A DNA stretch of 64,000 nucleotides. Source: Flagellimonas sp. MMG031. GTDB lineage: Bacteria > Bacteroidota > Bacteroidia > Flavobacteriales > Flavobacteriaceae. The notes below the pieces were generated by a model. The model had not been told where the DNA came from. It saw nothing but the letters and a program-made list of their open reading frames with translations, and ran no database searches. The stretch covers positions 64,501 through 128,500 of the forward strand of contig NZ_CP157804.1 in the NCBI RefSeq assembly GCF_040112705.1, read 5' to 3'. Position 1 is the stretch's first letter, and each line of letters begins with the position of its first letter. Positions 10,067 through 17,922 of the stretch are shown in pieces. Made by a program: the position numbers and the translations under genes.

Positions 10067-10136
10067 CAAGGTACCTACACCGACTGAGTTTTTTATTGAA
10101 AGAATAGGTTTCCAAGAGAAACTTAAAACATATATT

Positions 10137-10193
10137 GCGGGGTAGAGCAGTATGCTTCGGCTACGCTCAGCACAGGGTCCGCTCGTCGGGCTC
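10137..10193 (+). pseudogene. Decayed initiator-tRNA copy 2, interrupted by a REP-like hairpin
   Basis: Bases 10137-10152 repeat tRNA positions 2-17. A REP-like palindrome (TGCTTCGGCTACGCTCAGCA, 10153-10172) is placed at the same D-loop point as in copy 1. Then 10181-10193 (GCTCGTCGGGCTC) resumes the tRNA through the 5' anticodon stem and stops in the anticodon loop. The spacer after it resembles the one after copy 1, which suggests decayed tandem tRNA genes about 110 bp apart. Confidence 0.65.
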
Positions 10194-10249
10194 CTCGCTT
10201 TGAAAAATTGAAATACAGTTGCAACCGCAGGCAACATTAAAATATAAAC

Positions 10250-10325
<76 letters not shown>

Positions 10326-10334
10326 GAGCAGGCA

Positions 10335-10367
10335 AGGCCTCCGAGAAATCGGGGGCCTTTCTTTTTT
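10335..10367 (+). terminator. Rho-independent terminator after tRNA-fMet (element-borne)
   Basis: The stem AAGGCCTCCGA / TCGGGGGCCTTT with a three-base loop is followed by TTCTTTTTT. It lies inside the element and has replaced the chromosomal terminator, which is now beyond attR at 23614. Confidence 0.85.
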
Positions 10368-10372
10368 ACCAT

Positions 10373-10394
10373 GGGTACAGAATAGGTACAGAAT
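10373..10394 (+). repeat. Left candidate integrase arm site (22 bp, two GGTACAGAAT units)
   Basis: Two tandem GGTACAGAAT units, 11 bp apart, form a 22-bp block. The same block occurs at 23442-23463 in the same orientation. It lies 47 bp inside attL. Paired repeats near both ends are where arm-type integrase sites would be expected. Confidence 0.6.
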
Positions 10395-10521
10395 CCAAAC
10401 TTTTTTATTTTGGCACAAAAAAATTGGTGTTTTTTGGTGGATTATGAATTAGGGAACAAGAAATCAAAGACAATAACCTTGGTAAAATTGGAAAAAATGC
10501 AGTTCTATCTAAAGGAAATCA

Positions 10522-10545
10522 CAGTTTACTTGAACTTTAGCGACT
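10522..10545 (-). repeat. Cassette-end motif, copy a (after the toxin gene)
   Basis: The minus strand reads CTAAAGTTCAAGTAAACTG, a diverged form of the consensus AAAGTTCAAATAAACGAT. It overlaps the stop codon of the ParE-like reading frame. Confidence 0.5.
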
Positions 10546-10832
10546 CGGTTTGAGCTGTCTATTATCTTTCATAGCAATGATCGTGACCTTATCTTCTTTG
10601 AAAATATAATAGACGGTAGTGTTTTTATGGACGACAGCTCGTCTTAACGATTTCTGTTTTTGTGATTCCGGATAAAGCGTTGGAAAATTGGATACAGTAT
10701 TCTCAAATTGCCTCAAAAGTTCCTCAAATCTTACTATTTCCTTTCCGCTGAACCTTTTTTTAGATATGCTTTAATCTCCAATGCGTTGGATAACGACCTT
10801 TCGGTCCATTTGACCTCATACTGTTTAACCAT
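10537..10832 (-). pseudogene. RelE/ParE-family toxin, frameshifted at a poly-A tract
   Basis: The ORF starts at ATG 10832, overlapping the antitoxin 3' end by 8 bp as in many TA operons. It reads MVKQYEVKWTERSLSNALEI and then AYLKK into a run of seven A. After that the frame is lost and stops within a few codons. One extra A restores a continuous ParE-like protein through FSGKEIVRFEELLRQF, SLRRAVVHKNTTVYYIF and ending VTIIAMKDNRQLKPSR, about 98 residues in all. The gene is therefore inactive, expressed by slippage on the A tract, or affected by a homopolymer sequencing error. Confidence 0.8.
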
Positions 10833-11067
10833 TGGCCAAGCCGTTCCAAAAATCTTTTGAGCTCATCGCCAGACCCTGCTCAAAGTCCCGTATTCCTGAA
10901 AGAATATTTACCCTGTCACTTTCTGTAAGTTCATCCCACCAGTCACCTGACTTTCCCTCACTTGAAAGTTTTACCGAGTTCAAAAGCCCTAAAATCGTAT
11001 CATCCTTTAGGGACTCTATCCAACCTACCAGTTCTTTTTTTGTGGATTTTGATTCTGACATGTTCAT
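10825..11067 (-). CDS. Antitoxin-like protein of the RelE/ParE module
   Basis: This small acidic, helical protein of 80 residues (IESLKDDTILGLLNSVKLSS, then WWDELTESDRVNILSGIRDFEQG) resembles addiction-module antidotes that pair with ParE toxins. It lies directly upstream of and overlaps the ParE-like gene. A small palindrome upstream (11072-11086) could be the autoregulatory operator. The family assignment is by organisation and general look; no DNA-binding fold is obvious. Confidence 0.75.
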   Translation of the reverse strand: MNMSESKSTKKELVGWIESLKDDTILGLLNSVKLSSEGKSGDWWDELTESDRVNILSGIRDFEQGLAMSSKDFWNGLANG

Positions 11068-11071
11068 TGGA

Positions 11072-11086
11072 ATATCACTTTGATAT
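11072..11086. promoter_or_regulatory. Candidate TA operator palindrome
   Basis: ATATCA-CTT-TGATAT is a perfect 6-bp inverted repeat just upstream of the antitoxin start. This is the position where TA complexes usually autoregulate. Confidence 0.4.
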
Positions 11087-11132
11087 AAAGTTACAAAAAT
11101 CGTGCTACACAGCAGATAAAAGCTTTTTGTGA

Positions 11133-11160
11133 ATCGTTTTTTTGAACTATTAATTATTCA
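11133..11160 (-). repeat. Cassette-end motif, copy b (after the hydrolase gene)
   Basis: The minus strand reads ATAGTTCAAAAAAACGAT, 34 bp past the stop of the hydrolase gene. It shares the extended TGAATAATTAAT/TGAATAATAACC flank with copy c. Confidence 0.55.
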
Positions 11161-11194
11161 GACTGCCTTAAGGAGCTATTATTTCTCATATATT

Positions 11195-12067
11195 TTATTC
11201 CTTTACTTTTTTCCACATTTTGGAGCAGAAAGCAAAATAATTTAAACCATTTGGATACTCGAATAGTTCTGATAAATCATGAGAAGTGTCTTCTATTGTT
11301 ATTAGCTTGTTTATAATACCATTTTCCTTTAAATATGAATTAATTATCCAACTTCCTCTTCTATCTGCTTCAAGAACAAATCGATCTTCATTGCCAATGT
11401 ACATCTGAATCCCGATACTACTATTTATAATGCTTTCACGATTTTTGGTAACCGATTCTTTTAAACCTTCAATTGTATAATCACTCACATAGGAAAGGGA
11501 TACAATCGAAGAAAACTTATTGGGATAGTTTACAGCAAAATTAAGTGCACCTGCAACCCCTCTAGAATGACCAATTATCGAGATTTTAGAGCTGTCCATT
11601 GTGCTATTGAATTTTTCATTGCAATATTTCCTTAATTCATCTTCTGCTTCGCTTGTGATCATATTTACATTTTCATCGCTGTACCATTGCATATCACGGG
11701 TGTTTTCTCCTCCTCTTAAAGCAATCACAACCATTTCTGGTATGGCTCCAGTTTTGACCCAATGGTTTAGACTGTCCGCAGGCAGGGCATCAACAAAGGA
11801 ATATTCACTTCCATTTTGACCATGAAGTAATATAATTAATGGATATTCTGTTGAACTATCTTTGGACCAAGTTGGAGGTAGATATACATTGAAATCCACA
11901 TTTCCCCTACTTTCACTTTTGAAAGAAGCATGTGTGTAAACGCCCGTTTTCAGAATTAATGTGTCGGAAGACTTATGACTAATAGTCTCAAAATCAGGTA
12001 ATGTTGCACTGGCTAACCTGAAAATAGAAAGTAAAGAAACAAGAAGTATCAATTTATACTCTTTCAT
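11195..12067 (-). CDS. Secreted alpha/beta-hydrolase, esterase-like
   Basis: The protein has 290 residues with an N-terminal signal sequence (KLILLVSLLSIFRLASA). The alpha/beta-hydrolase fold is shown by LIILLHGQNGSEYSF (oxyanion-hole strand and HG) and the nucleophile elbow GHSRG. A late Asp (NEDRF) and His (EDTSHDL) complete a plausible Ser-Asp-His triad. The closest general type is the esterase D/enterochelin-esterase-like group; the substrate is unknown. It is flanked by cassette-end motifs b and c, which make it a single-gene unit. Confidence 0.8.
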   Translation of the reverse strand: MKEYKLILLVSLLSIFRLASATLPDFETISHKSSDTLILKTGVYTHASFKSESRGNVDFNVYLPPTWSKDSSTEYPLIILLHGQNGSEYSFVDALPADSLNHWVKTGAIPEMVVIALRGGENTRDMQWYSDENVNMITSEAEDELRKYCNEKFNSTMDSSKISIIGHSRGVAGALNFAVNYPNKFSSIVSLSYVSDYTIEGLKESVTKNRESIINSSIGIQMYIGNEDRFVLEADRRGSWIINSYLKENGIINKLITIEDTSHDLSELFEYPNGLNYFAFCSKMWKKVKE

Positions 12068-12094
12068 CGTTTTTTTGAACTTTGGTTATTATTC
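12066..12094 (-). repeat. Cassette-end motif, copy c (after the 72-residue ORF)
   Basis: The minus strand reads CCAAAGTTCAAAAAAACGAT and runs straight into the ATG of the hydrolase gene. It begins 19 bp past the stop of the 72-residue membrane-protein gene. Confidence 0.55.
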
Positions 12095-12113
12095 ACTGAG
12101 CTCAATTCGGTTT

Positions 12114-12332
12114 TCATTTTGTTATCGAATCCCATAGTTCCACAAAAAAGGATTTCTTATTAGACACGAACCAAATTAAAGTAAATATCATAAGTATTGC
12201 TACACCGATATTTCCGACAAAAATCCGATAACTATATGGGCTATTTTTAGTTGGTTTTCGATACTTGACTGTTCTATAAATCCAGTAGACCATTAAAAGT
12301 TCCAAAATGATAAACTCTAAAATATACATCAA
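12114..12332 (-). CDS. Small hypothetical membrane protein
   Basis: The product has 72 residues and two hydrophobic helices (YILEFIILELLMVYWIY and VGNIGVAILMIFTLIWFV) separated by a basic loop (RTVKYRKPTKNSPYSYR). No family is recognised. It stands alone between cassette-end motifs c and d, so a real small gene is more likely than chance. Confidence 0.55.
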   Translation of the reverse strand: MMYILEFIILELLMVYWIYRTVKYRKPTKNSPYSYRIFVGNIGVAILMIFTLIWFVSNKKSFFVELWDSITK

Positions 12333-12416
12333 TTGAAAATCTGAGTTTTTCTAGGACCAACGATATTATTCAGTTTGATTTCAATTCTCTGATGATACAT
12401 TAGCAGATTAGTTTAA

Positions 12417-12444
12417 ATCGTTTATTTAAACTTTGATATTGTTG
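12417..12444 (-). repeat. Cassette-end motif, copy d (after the SUKH gene)
   Basis: The minus strand reads CAAAGTTTAAATAAACGAT, 14 bp past the stop of the SUKH gene. Confidence 0.55.
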
Positions 12445-12458
12445 AATACATCAAATTA

Positions 12459-12971
12459 CTAATTCGTTACCATTTGTTGATTCAGAAAATCTGAGACGTC
12501 TTCAAAATAATTGTACAGACTTTTATATTCCTCTTCGCCAGGAATCCAACTTGCAAACTTCCAATACCTCCATTTTTGATTCTTAGAATCGGGCGGAATG
12601 ATTAGAAAATATTGTTCTTCATCAATTCCTCCAATCAGGATGCTCCTCTTTAATTCTTCTCCAGTTTCTGATATACCATCCCTAGTCCAAATTTCAATTA
12701 GTTCGTTATCGATATTTTTTAAATAATCAACTCTTTCTATCGGCAGAAAAGTTGGTTCAACATCATTTGGCGCTGCAAACCCATTCGAGATTAATAAGAA
12801 ATCTTTGTAATCACTCGGAAATTCAACATTAAGCCTTTTTTCCACCTCCGAAATTCCCGACTCACTAGATGGCTCATTACCCAGCCATTGATTATCCACT
12901 TGACTTATTGTGAACTCAATATCCTTTAACTTTAATGCCGTATCCGATATTTGAGATAGTAAGCTTTTCAT
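12459..12971 (-). CDS. SMI1/KNR4 (SUKH) family protein
   Basis: The product has 170 residues. The SUKH core is visible in ISEVEKRLNVEFPSDYKDFLL followed by SNGF, then PIERVDYLKNID and a C-terminal FEDVSDFL. In bacteria SUKH proteins are mostly immunity proteins for polymorphic or contact-dependent toxins. No toxin gene lies beside it, so it would be an orphan immunity gene, which is common in accessory arrays. It is flanked by cassette-end motifs d and e. Confidence 0.85.
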   Translation of the reverse strand: MKSLLSQISDTALKLKDIEFTISQVDNQWLGNEPSSESGISEVEKRLNVEFPSDYKDFLLISNGFAAPNDVEPTFLPIERVDYLKNIDNELIEIWTRDGISETGEELKRSILIGGIDEEQYFLIIPPDSKNQKWRYWKFASWIPGEEEYKSLYNYFEDVSDFLNQQMVTN

Positions 12972-12991
12972 AGGTTGAGCCTTTTATGGAT

Positions 12992-13017
12992 ATCGTTTAT
13001 TTGAACTTTAATTGTTG
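12992..13017 (-). repeat. Cassette-end motif, copy e
   Basis: The minus strand reads TTAAAGTTCAAATAAACGAT, the best match to the consensus. It overlaps the stop of a 31-residue ORF and lies 20 bp upstream of the SUKH start. Confidence 0.55.
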
Positions 13018-13103
13018 TCCAACCACCATTCAATTACCTGATTAGATAATAACTCATATTCTTGTTTATCTATGGAAAATCCATAATTAATTTGATAGCT
13101 CAT
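13008..13103 (-). CDS. Possible 31-residue ORF at a cassette end
   Basis: ATG 13103 opens a 31-residue frame (MSYQINYGFSIDKQEYELL, ending EWWLDNN) whose TAA lies inside cassette-end motif e. An in-frame stop lies just upstream, so it is not the tail of a longer open frame. Its placement relative to the motif copies that of real genes in the array. It may be a small gene, the residue of a decayed cassette, or chance. Confidence 0.3.
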   Translation of the reverse strand: MSYQINYGFSIDKQEYELLSNQVIEWWLDNN

Positions 13104-13132
13104 TGATATTTAAAACATCTATTTTGATTTGA

Positions 13133-13690
13133 CTAACATTTAAGTTGAAGATGCTCCATTTTTTTTCCGCACAATAGCTTTTCTCCAACTTTTACAAACC
13201 CTAATCGCTGATACAATTTACTGGCACCAGTATTATCTAAATCCACCAGTAAACCTAACGTTTTCTTATCTTTAATTGCATATTCAGTGATTAAATATTT
13301 TAGCAGATTTGAACCTATGCCCTTTCCTTGAAATTTAGGGATTACACCTAAACTATCAATGTACAGTTCACCTTTTTCCGTCTCAATTTCAGGAGTAAAA
13401 CCATTTTGGGACCATTTATTTATTTCATATAACACAGGTGTTCTCAACCTAAGAAAATCGGCGCCTTTATAAACATTGACGACGCCTACTATCTCCTCAC
13501 CGGAAACTGCAACCCAACAATTCTCATATGAATATTGATTTGCCTCTTTTCGAACCAAACCTACCAGAAAACAACTTGCCTTGTCCATTGAGTCCTCCCC
13601 AATGAATTTATAAATTATGGTATCCATTGCAAGCAATAAAATATTCGTAATCACTTTTGAATCTTCCTTCCTAGCTCTTCTAATCGTCAT
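13133..13690 (-). CDS. GNAT-family N-acetyltransferase
   Basis: The 185-residue protein begins MTIRRARKEDSKVITNIL, the first strand and helix of the GNAT fold. The acetyl-CoA-binding motif A is clear: YIDSLGVIPKFQGKGIGSNLL, with the Q-G-K-G-I-G pyrophosphate loop. It is followed by LLVDLDNTGASKLYQRLGF, the usual motif B. The substrate is unknown. Confidence 0.88.
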   Translation of the reverse strand: MTIRRARKEDSKVITNILLLAMDTIIYKFIGEDSMDKASCFLVGLVRKEANQYSYENCWVAVSGEEIVGVVNVYKGADFLRLRTPVLYEINKWSQNGFTPEIETEKGELYIDSLGVIPKFQGKGIGSNLLKYLITEYAIKDKKTLGLLVDLDNTGASKLYQRLGFVKVGEKLLCGKKMEHLQLKC

Positions 13691-14061
13691 GTTATTTTTC
13701 TATTTGATACTCAAAAATTTAATGTCTTTTCTTTGGCCGATGTCAAAAACAATGGTATGGTACCTATTGAGGTGCAGGCCAAAAATTCCAAGATTGGAAT
13801 AATGTGCGAAAACTAAGTTTTAAATGAGTCATACCCTTTATTCACAGTCAAAACCAACAAGTCACATGTTAAACTGATTCTTACCTTAATAAGGTCGTCA
13901 AGATTTGTTTTAATTACATTGCTTTATCAATAATTGCAGGTTTTAAATGATATTGCTGATAACATAGGTCAGCAGTATTTAATTTAAATGGACTAGAAAA
14001 CAATGAATCAATCGATTGCACTTTTCACTTAAAGCAATTAAATAACTACTTCTAAGTTTTT
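13691..14061. other. 371-bp AT-rich intergenic stretch
   Basis: I see no convincing gene here. An imperfect hairpin (ATATTGCTGA at 13950-13959 with TCAGCAGTAT at 13969-13978) lies about 85 bp past the AraC stop but has no clear U-tract. The promoter of the GNAT gene must be in the first part. Confidence 0.4.
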
Positions 14062-14961
14062 TTATTTTCTGTAATCAGTGGGAGTTATACCTGTTTTCTC
14101 CTTAAATAGTCGGCTAAAATATTGGGGGTATTCAAATCCAAGTTCAAAGGCAATTTCGGAAATAGATTTGTTAGTGGCCAAAAGGTTTTGTTTGGCTTTT
14201 TGAATAAGCTGAAAGTGTATATGCTCTTGTGTACTTTTACCGGTCAGGGTTTTAAGTGCATCACTCAAATAGTTGGGTGAGACATGTAAAGCTTCAGCCA
14301 AAGAAGCTACGGTAGGAAGTCCTGAATCTATTAAATATTTCCTTTCAAACCTATTTTTAACCTCACTCTGAAAACGATAAATTAAACCAGAGCTTGCGTC
14401 ATTTCTTGTTATAAATTGTCTACCATAAAAACGGTTAGCATAGGTAAGCAATAGTTCTATGTTACTTAATACAACCGACTTACTGTAAGTATCGAACTGC
14501 TTATTATATTCCGAGTAAATATTTTCAAAAATTTGTTCCAGAAGCATTTCTTCACTTTTGGAAAGATGAAGTGCCTCGTTGACATCGTAATCAAAAAAGC
14601 CGTAATTATCAATCAACTCTGACAAGGGGTGTCCAAATAGAATTTCCCGATGGAAAAAAAGAATCCAACCAGAGGATCCAAAGGTAACATCCCTATCATA
14701 GGAAATTAATTGCCCTGGAGCAGAAAAGCCCATAACCCCCTCTTGAAAATCATACTTTTCTCTTCCATATTTCACATAACCATTCAAATTCCGTTTTAAC
14801 CCTATGGAATAGAAATCATAACTCATGGAAGTCGGATATTTATCTGGTAATTTCGGTATTTCTTCCAAACGAACAACCATAATCAAAGGGTGGTTCAATG
14901 GTTTCATACCTCCCATACGTTGTAGTTCAAAAATGCTTTTTATATTGACAACTTTGTCCAT
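14062..14961 (-). CDS. AraC-family transcriptional regulator
   Basis: The protein has 299 residues. The N-terminal half is a cupin-like sensing domain (FSAPGQLISYDRD). The C-terminal half has two helix-turn-helix motifs: TVASLAEALHVSPNYLSDALK and SISEIAFELGFEYPQYFSRLF, ending KTGITPTDYRK. It is the last gene of an apparent three-gene unit, starting 6 bp after the beta-propeller stop. It may regulate that unit or a target elsewhere; the ligand is unknown. Confidence 0.93.
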   Translation of the reverse strand: MDKVVNIKSIFELQRMGGMKPLNHPLIMVVRLEEIPKLPDKYPTSMSYDFYSIGLKRNLNGYVKYGREKYDFQEGVMGFSAPGQLISYDRDVTFGSSGWILFFHREILFGHPLSELIDNYGFFDYDVNEALHLSKSEEMLLEQIFENIYSEYNKQFDTYSKSVVLSNIELLLTYANRFYGRQFITRNDASSGLIYRFQSEVKNRFERKYLIDSGLPTVASLAEALHVSPNYLSDALKTLTGKSTQEHIHFQLIQKAKQNLLATNKSISEIAFELGFEYPQYFSRLFKEKTGITPTDYRK

Positions 14962-14967
14962 GTTATT

Positions 14968-16302
14968 TTATTCGATCAGCAATAAATTATGCACCCCTCT
15001 TGTCAAATGAATTCGGCAACCAGTTTTCACTAGTTGGTCATTTTTCAATTCCCAAAAGTCAATCCAACCTTGCTTAGGGAACTCCTCATCTTGTTTTTGA
15101 TAAACAGCAACAGCAATAGAATTGCTCTCCAAATCAAAAATTGCATCTTCTGGCAAGGCACCTTCAAAGAGGTATTCTTTGCCCAAAGTGGTCAAAACCC
15201 CTGAATCCTTGTCGATTTTCACCAAGGACAAAGATGCATTTTTACGGGCCGGTACAAACCACATTTTCTTAGGTCCATAAGTTCTACGCATATTTGCAAC
15301 CACAGCGTACTTCCCATCTCGGCTAATGTCAAACCCTTCAGGGCTTAGGCCTACTTTAGTGGTTGATACAATTTTGTGATTACCATTTGAGTTGAAGTTT
15401 ATTGAAATCAATTTTCCTTTTCCGTTAAAAATTGCACCCATTGTACCATTGCCCCAGGCCACGTCTGTCAATATAAAAAAGTTTCCTGATGGATGCCAAT
15501 TTCCGACACTCCACCTTTTTGCAACCTCCATGGACTCACCGATTTGTTCAATATTAATTAAAGAGTCTTTTTTATTTATCCGATAGAAAACTAGATGGGT
15601 ATTGTTAAGATTTACCGCGATAATGTTTTTGGTTGGATGAAATTCAATAGTCCTAATTCCTGAATTGTTATCTTTTTTTCTTAAAATATCAGGGTTTGAA
15701 AAATAAAAACGTGACGTTATTTTACCTTGTACCAGAGTTGCAATCATAATTTCTTTGCCAGGTTCCGTGGTACCCGACACCAATAAATCCGAGCTTGCGT
15801 TGATGGACACTCCTTGAATATTCTCACCCACATCAATCGATTGAACCAAATTAGGATGATTAGGATCGTTATAATCTACAACTGATACTTTTCTTCCTTG
15901 GGGCAAATCTTTCCAAACATCATCTACCACCTGTTCAGGTTTTTCAAAAATACCTCGCGTTTCGGCAATATAAGCTAACTTGACATTTGAATTCCAAGCA
16001 ATGATTGATGGCCAAGAAATAACGGAGTTAGATACTGATTTTTGACTTACCATTATCGGTTTTCCATTTACCACCTTCACCAAACTTAAAGAATCTTCAA
16101 TTCCATTTACTTTATTCAATATACCATCCGCATAAGCAGTGGCCAACATATCCGCATCGGATGTTGCAAGAATACTTCCCATAAATGAAGATTGCATTTC
16201 TTGGTCCTGAATAATATTTTGGCTGTATCCTATGTGCCAAATAAAACCAAATGCTACTGAAATAAAGATGCCTGTAATAGTTATTTTCGTGATTTTTTTC
16301 AT
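14968..16302 (-). CDS. Secreted beta-propeller protein (lactonase/YVTN-like)
   Basis: The protein has 444 residues with an N-terminal signal or anchor (ITITGIFISVAFGFIWHIGYS). Repeated blade-like segments are visible, e.g. IRTIEFHPTKNIIAVNL, VGNWHPSGNFFILTD and EGFDISRDGKYAVVANMRR, each a strand pair with a hydrophobic-x-D/H-G/T turn. This is the WD40/YVTN/6-phosphogluconolactonase-like propeller type. Function is unknown: it could be a lactonase or a binding protein. It sits between an outer-membrane-like gene (12 bp upstream) and an AraC regulator (6 bp downstream). Confidence 0.7.
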   Translation of the reverse strand: MKKITKITITGIFISVAFGFIWHIGYSQNIIQDQEMQSSFMGSILATSDADMLATAYADGILNKVNGIEDSLSLVKVVNGKPIMVSQKSVSNSVISWPSIIAWNSNVKLAYIAETRGIFEKPEQVVDDVWKDLPQGRKVSVVDYNDPNHPNLVQSIDVGENIQGVSINASSDLLVSGTTEPGKEIMIATLVQGKITSRFYFSNPDILRKKDNNSGIRTIEFHPTKNIIAVNLNNTHLVFYRINKKDSLINIEQIGESMEVAKRWSVGNWHPSGNFFILTDVAWGNGTMGAIFNGKGKLISINFNSNGNHKIVSTTKVGLSPEGFDISRDGKYAVVANMRRTYGPKKMWFVPARKNASLSLVKIDKDSGVLTTLGKEYLFEGALPEDAIFDLESNSIAVAVYQKQDEEFPKQGWIDFWELKNDQLVKTGCRIHLTRGVHNLLLIE

Positions 16303-16313
16303 TTAAAAAAGAT

Positions 16314-16889
16314 TTAGATTCTCCAACCAATTATTATTCCTGGATTAGGCAGTACCGAATTCAGTTTAAAAGTTTCATCCGCCAAGATTGCTTCACCTTC
16401 CCCGAGTATAAATATTGCCCCTAGGTATGGATGAATCATCAAACCCTTCTTGCCCCATGGATACCAACAATAACCTACAATTGGTGACATAAATGAATCA
16501 TCAACGGACGCTTCGAAACCATTGAATTTAATTGTCCATTCTTCATATCCAATTCGAACACCACCATAGAAACCTTCTTTGTCCATATTCAAATAATATC
16601 GTACCTCTGTGCGGATTAAGTAACGTAGCCGAACCTGTTCCAAGTTTTCTCCATTTTTGAAAACAGTTTCTTTTAAATTTTCATTGGTATAGGTAAGTCC
16701 CTCTACACTAGAACCAAAACTGAAATGGCTATTTGGTTTAAAGTATGATGCGCCGATTGAGTAACCATCGCTCAACCAATAAGGAATTGATGACTCTATG
16801 GATAATCCACCTGTTCCATCTTGGGAATGGATTTTATTATTTAACAGTAAAAACATAAAGGAAATAGTTAATGCTATTATTTTTTTCAT
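16314..16889 (-). CDS. Putative outer-membrane beta-barrel protein
   Basis: The protein has 191 residues with a signal peptide (KKIIALTISFMFLLLNNKIHS, then QDG). The mature part is rich in alternating polar and aromatic residues typical of barrel strands (VRYYLNMDKEGFYGGVRIGYE, GYCWYPWGKKGLMIHPYLGA) and ends GIIIGWRI. I cannot name the family. It is the first gene of the unit with the beta-propeller protein and AraC regulator. Confidence 0.65.
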   Translation of the reverse strand: MKKIIALTISFMFLLLNNKIHSQDGTGGLSIESSIPYWLSDGYSIGASYFKPNSHFSFGSSVEGLTYTNENLKETVFKNGENLEQVRLRYLIRTEVRYYLNMDKEGFYGGVRIGYEEWTIKFNGFEASVDDSFMSPIVGYCWYPWGKKGLMIHPYLGAIFILGEGEAILADETFKLNSVLPNPGIIIGWRI

Positions 16890-17205
16890 GCGATTTGATT
16901 TGAATAATTAATAAACCAAAATTCGTACTCATGAATAAGTAAACTGTATACAAAACACGGATGTTTGTATACTAATTCCATAAAAGTGATGTACTCAAAA
17001 AAGGATTACCAATTTCTTGTCCCTACATTAAATTGAATCAATGTTTACTTAAGGAATCTAGGAACTAATTTTAGCTAACTGATTATTTGAAAAATTCTAC
17101 ACAGTAATAGGGTAAAAAGAATGGAAGAACTATTAACTAGTTTTATTTAAAATTTAACTACGCAAGCTTTTAAGGTTAGTTTGTACTAAATCAAAAATTA
17201 AATCT
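16890..17205. other. 316-bp divergent intergenic region
   Basis: This is an AT-rich region between divergent genes and must hold promoters for both. No clear TAnnTTTG element, hairpin or small gene is seen. Confidence 0.4.
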
Positions 17206-17571
17206 ATGAATACAACAAAAATAGTTTATTGGATTTCTACTGGATTGATGTGCCTTATCTTTTTATATAGTGCGGGCATGTATTTATTAAACTTTAAGCA
17301 AGTTAGCCTATTCTTTGACCATTTGGGCTTTCCAAGTTGGCTAATTTATCCTTTAGCTATTGCCAAGGTATTGGGTGTTGCCATTATTCTTATTCGTAGA
17401 CCTATATTTTTAAAAGAATTGGCATATGCTGGCTTCTTTTATGACGTCCTCTTGGCAATGGCAGCACATATTTTAGCTAAAGACGGTGCTTACTTGATGG
17501 CAATTCTGGCATTCCTTTTTATTGCTGTTTCTTGGTATACTGACCGAAAAGTTTTTATAAAGAAAAACTAA
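17206..17571 (+). CDS. DoxX-like small membrane protein
   Basis: The protein has 121 residues and four hydrophobic helices. It has the DoxX-like pattern IFLYSAGMYLLN, then FFDHLGFPSWLIYPLAIAKVLG, and the short loop RRPIFLKELAYAGFFYDVLLA. It is the only long plus-strand gene in the element. DoxX relatives are often linked to redox or thiosulfate pathways, but this subgroup is uncharacterised. Confidence 0.82.
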   Translation: MNTTKIVYWISTGLMCLIFLYSAGMYLLNFKQVSLFFDHLGFPSWLIYPLAIAKVLGVAIILIRRPIFLKELAYAGFFYDVLLAMAAHILAKDGAYLMAILAFLFIAVSWYTDRKVFIKKN

Positions 17572-17682
17572 AACAATCAACGTAAGCAAGGGCATTAAAT
17601 TCAAGAATAGTTTTATTTATTTGATAATATTCAGGTTAGTTTTGATAGATAACCAATATTGCGTTTTTGAAAATATTTTGAG

Positions 17683-17718
17683 TTGGATATTTACAATTCA
17701 AGAATTGTAAATATCCAA
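17683..17718. repeat. 36-bp palindrome (16-bp arms, 4-base loop)
   Basis: TTGGATATTTACAATT, CAAG, then the exact reverse complement of the first arm. It can form a strong hairpin on either strand, but no T-tract follows, so a standard terminator is unlikely. On the minus strand one arm encodes the C-terminus of the decayed ORF. Confidence 0.8.
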
Positions 17719-17864
17719 GAAATTGCCCAAACAGCTAACCCACCTAAACCAGGTTCACTTGATAGTTCTTCAATCCTTTTTAGTCAAAAGAAGTTTTATA
17801 TCCCATAACTGATGGATAATATTCCAAGAGTAAAAAGTACAATTCTGATAAACTTTCTAGTCAT
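17691..17864 (-). pseudogene. Possible decayed small membrane protein with two in-frame stops
   Basis: One frame reads MTRKFIRIVLFTLGILSISYGI, stop, a few codons, TGA, then KRIEELSSEPGLGGLAVWAIS to a stop inside the palindrome. Two membrane-like segments in the same frame suggest a 57-residue protein broken by two stops. The evidence is only the coherence of the frame. Confidence 0.3.
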
Positions 17865-17922
17865 TCAGTTTAAAAATAATGTCAAGCATGAGAATATCAC
17901 ATTCTCCATCTACTATCTTGTT

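Noticed and set aside
10047..10172. REP-like palindromes considered as the start of a CRISPR array
   Set aside because: Only two copies, no regular spacer length and no cas genes; they lie inside tRNA copies.
10522..13017. Canonical integron attC array
   Set aside because: No integron integrase (no IntI-type domain), no attI, and the motif lacks clear RYYYAAC/GTTRRRY core boxes. I keep only a cassette-like interpretation.
13617..13802. 61-residue plus-strand ORF at the GNAT start
   Set aside because: It mostly overlaps the GNAT gene in antisense and shows no recognisable pattern.
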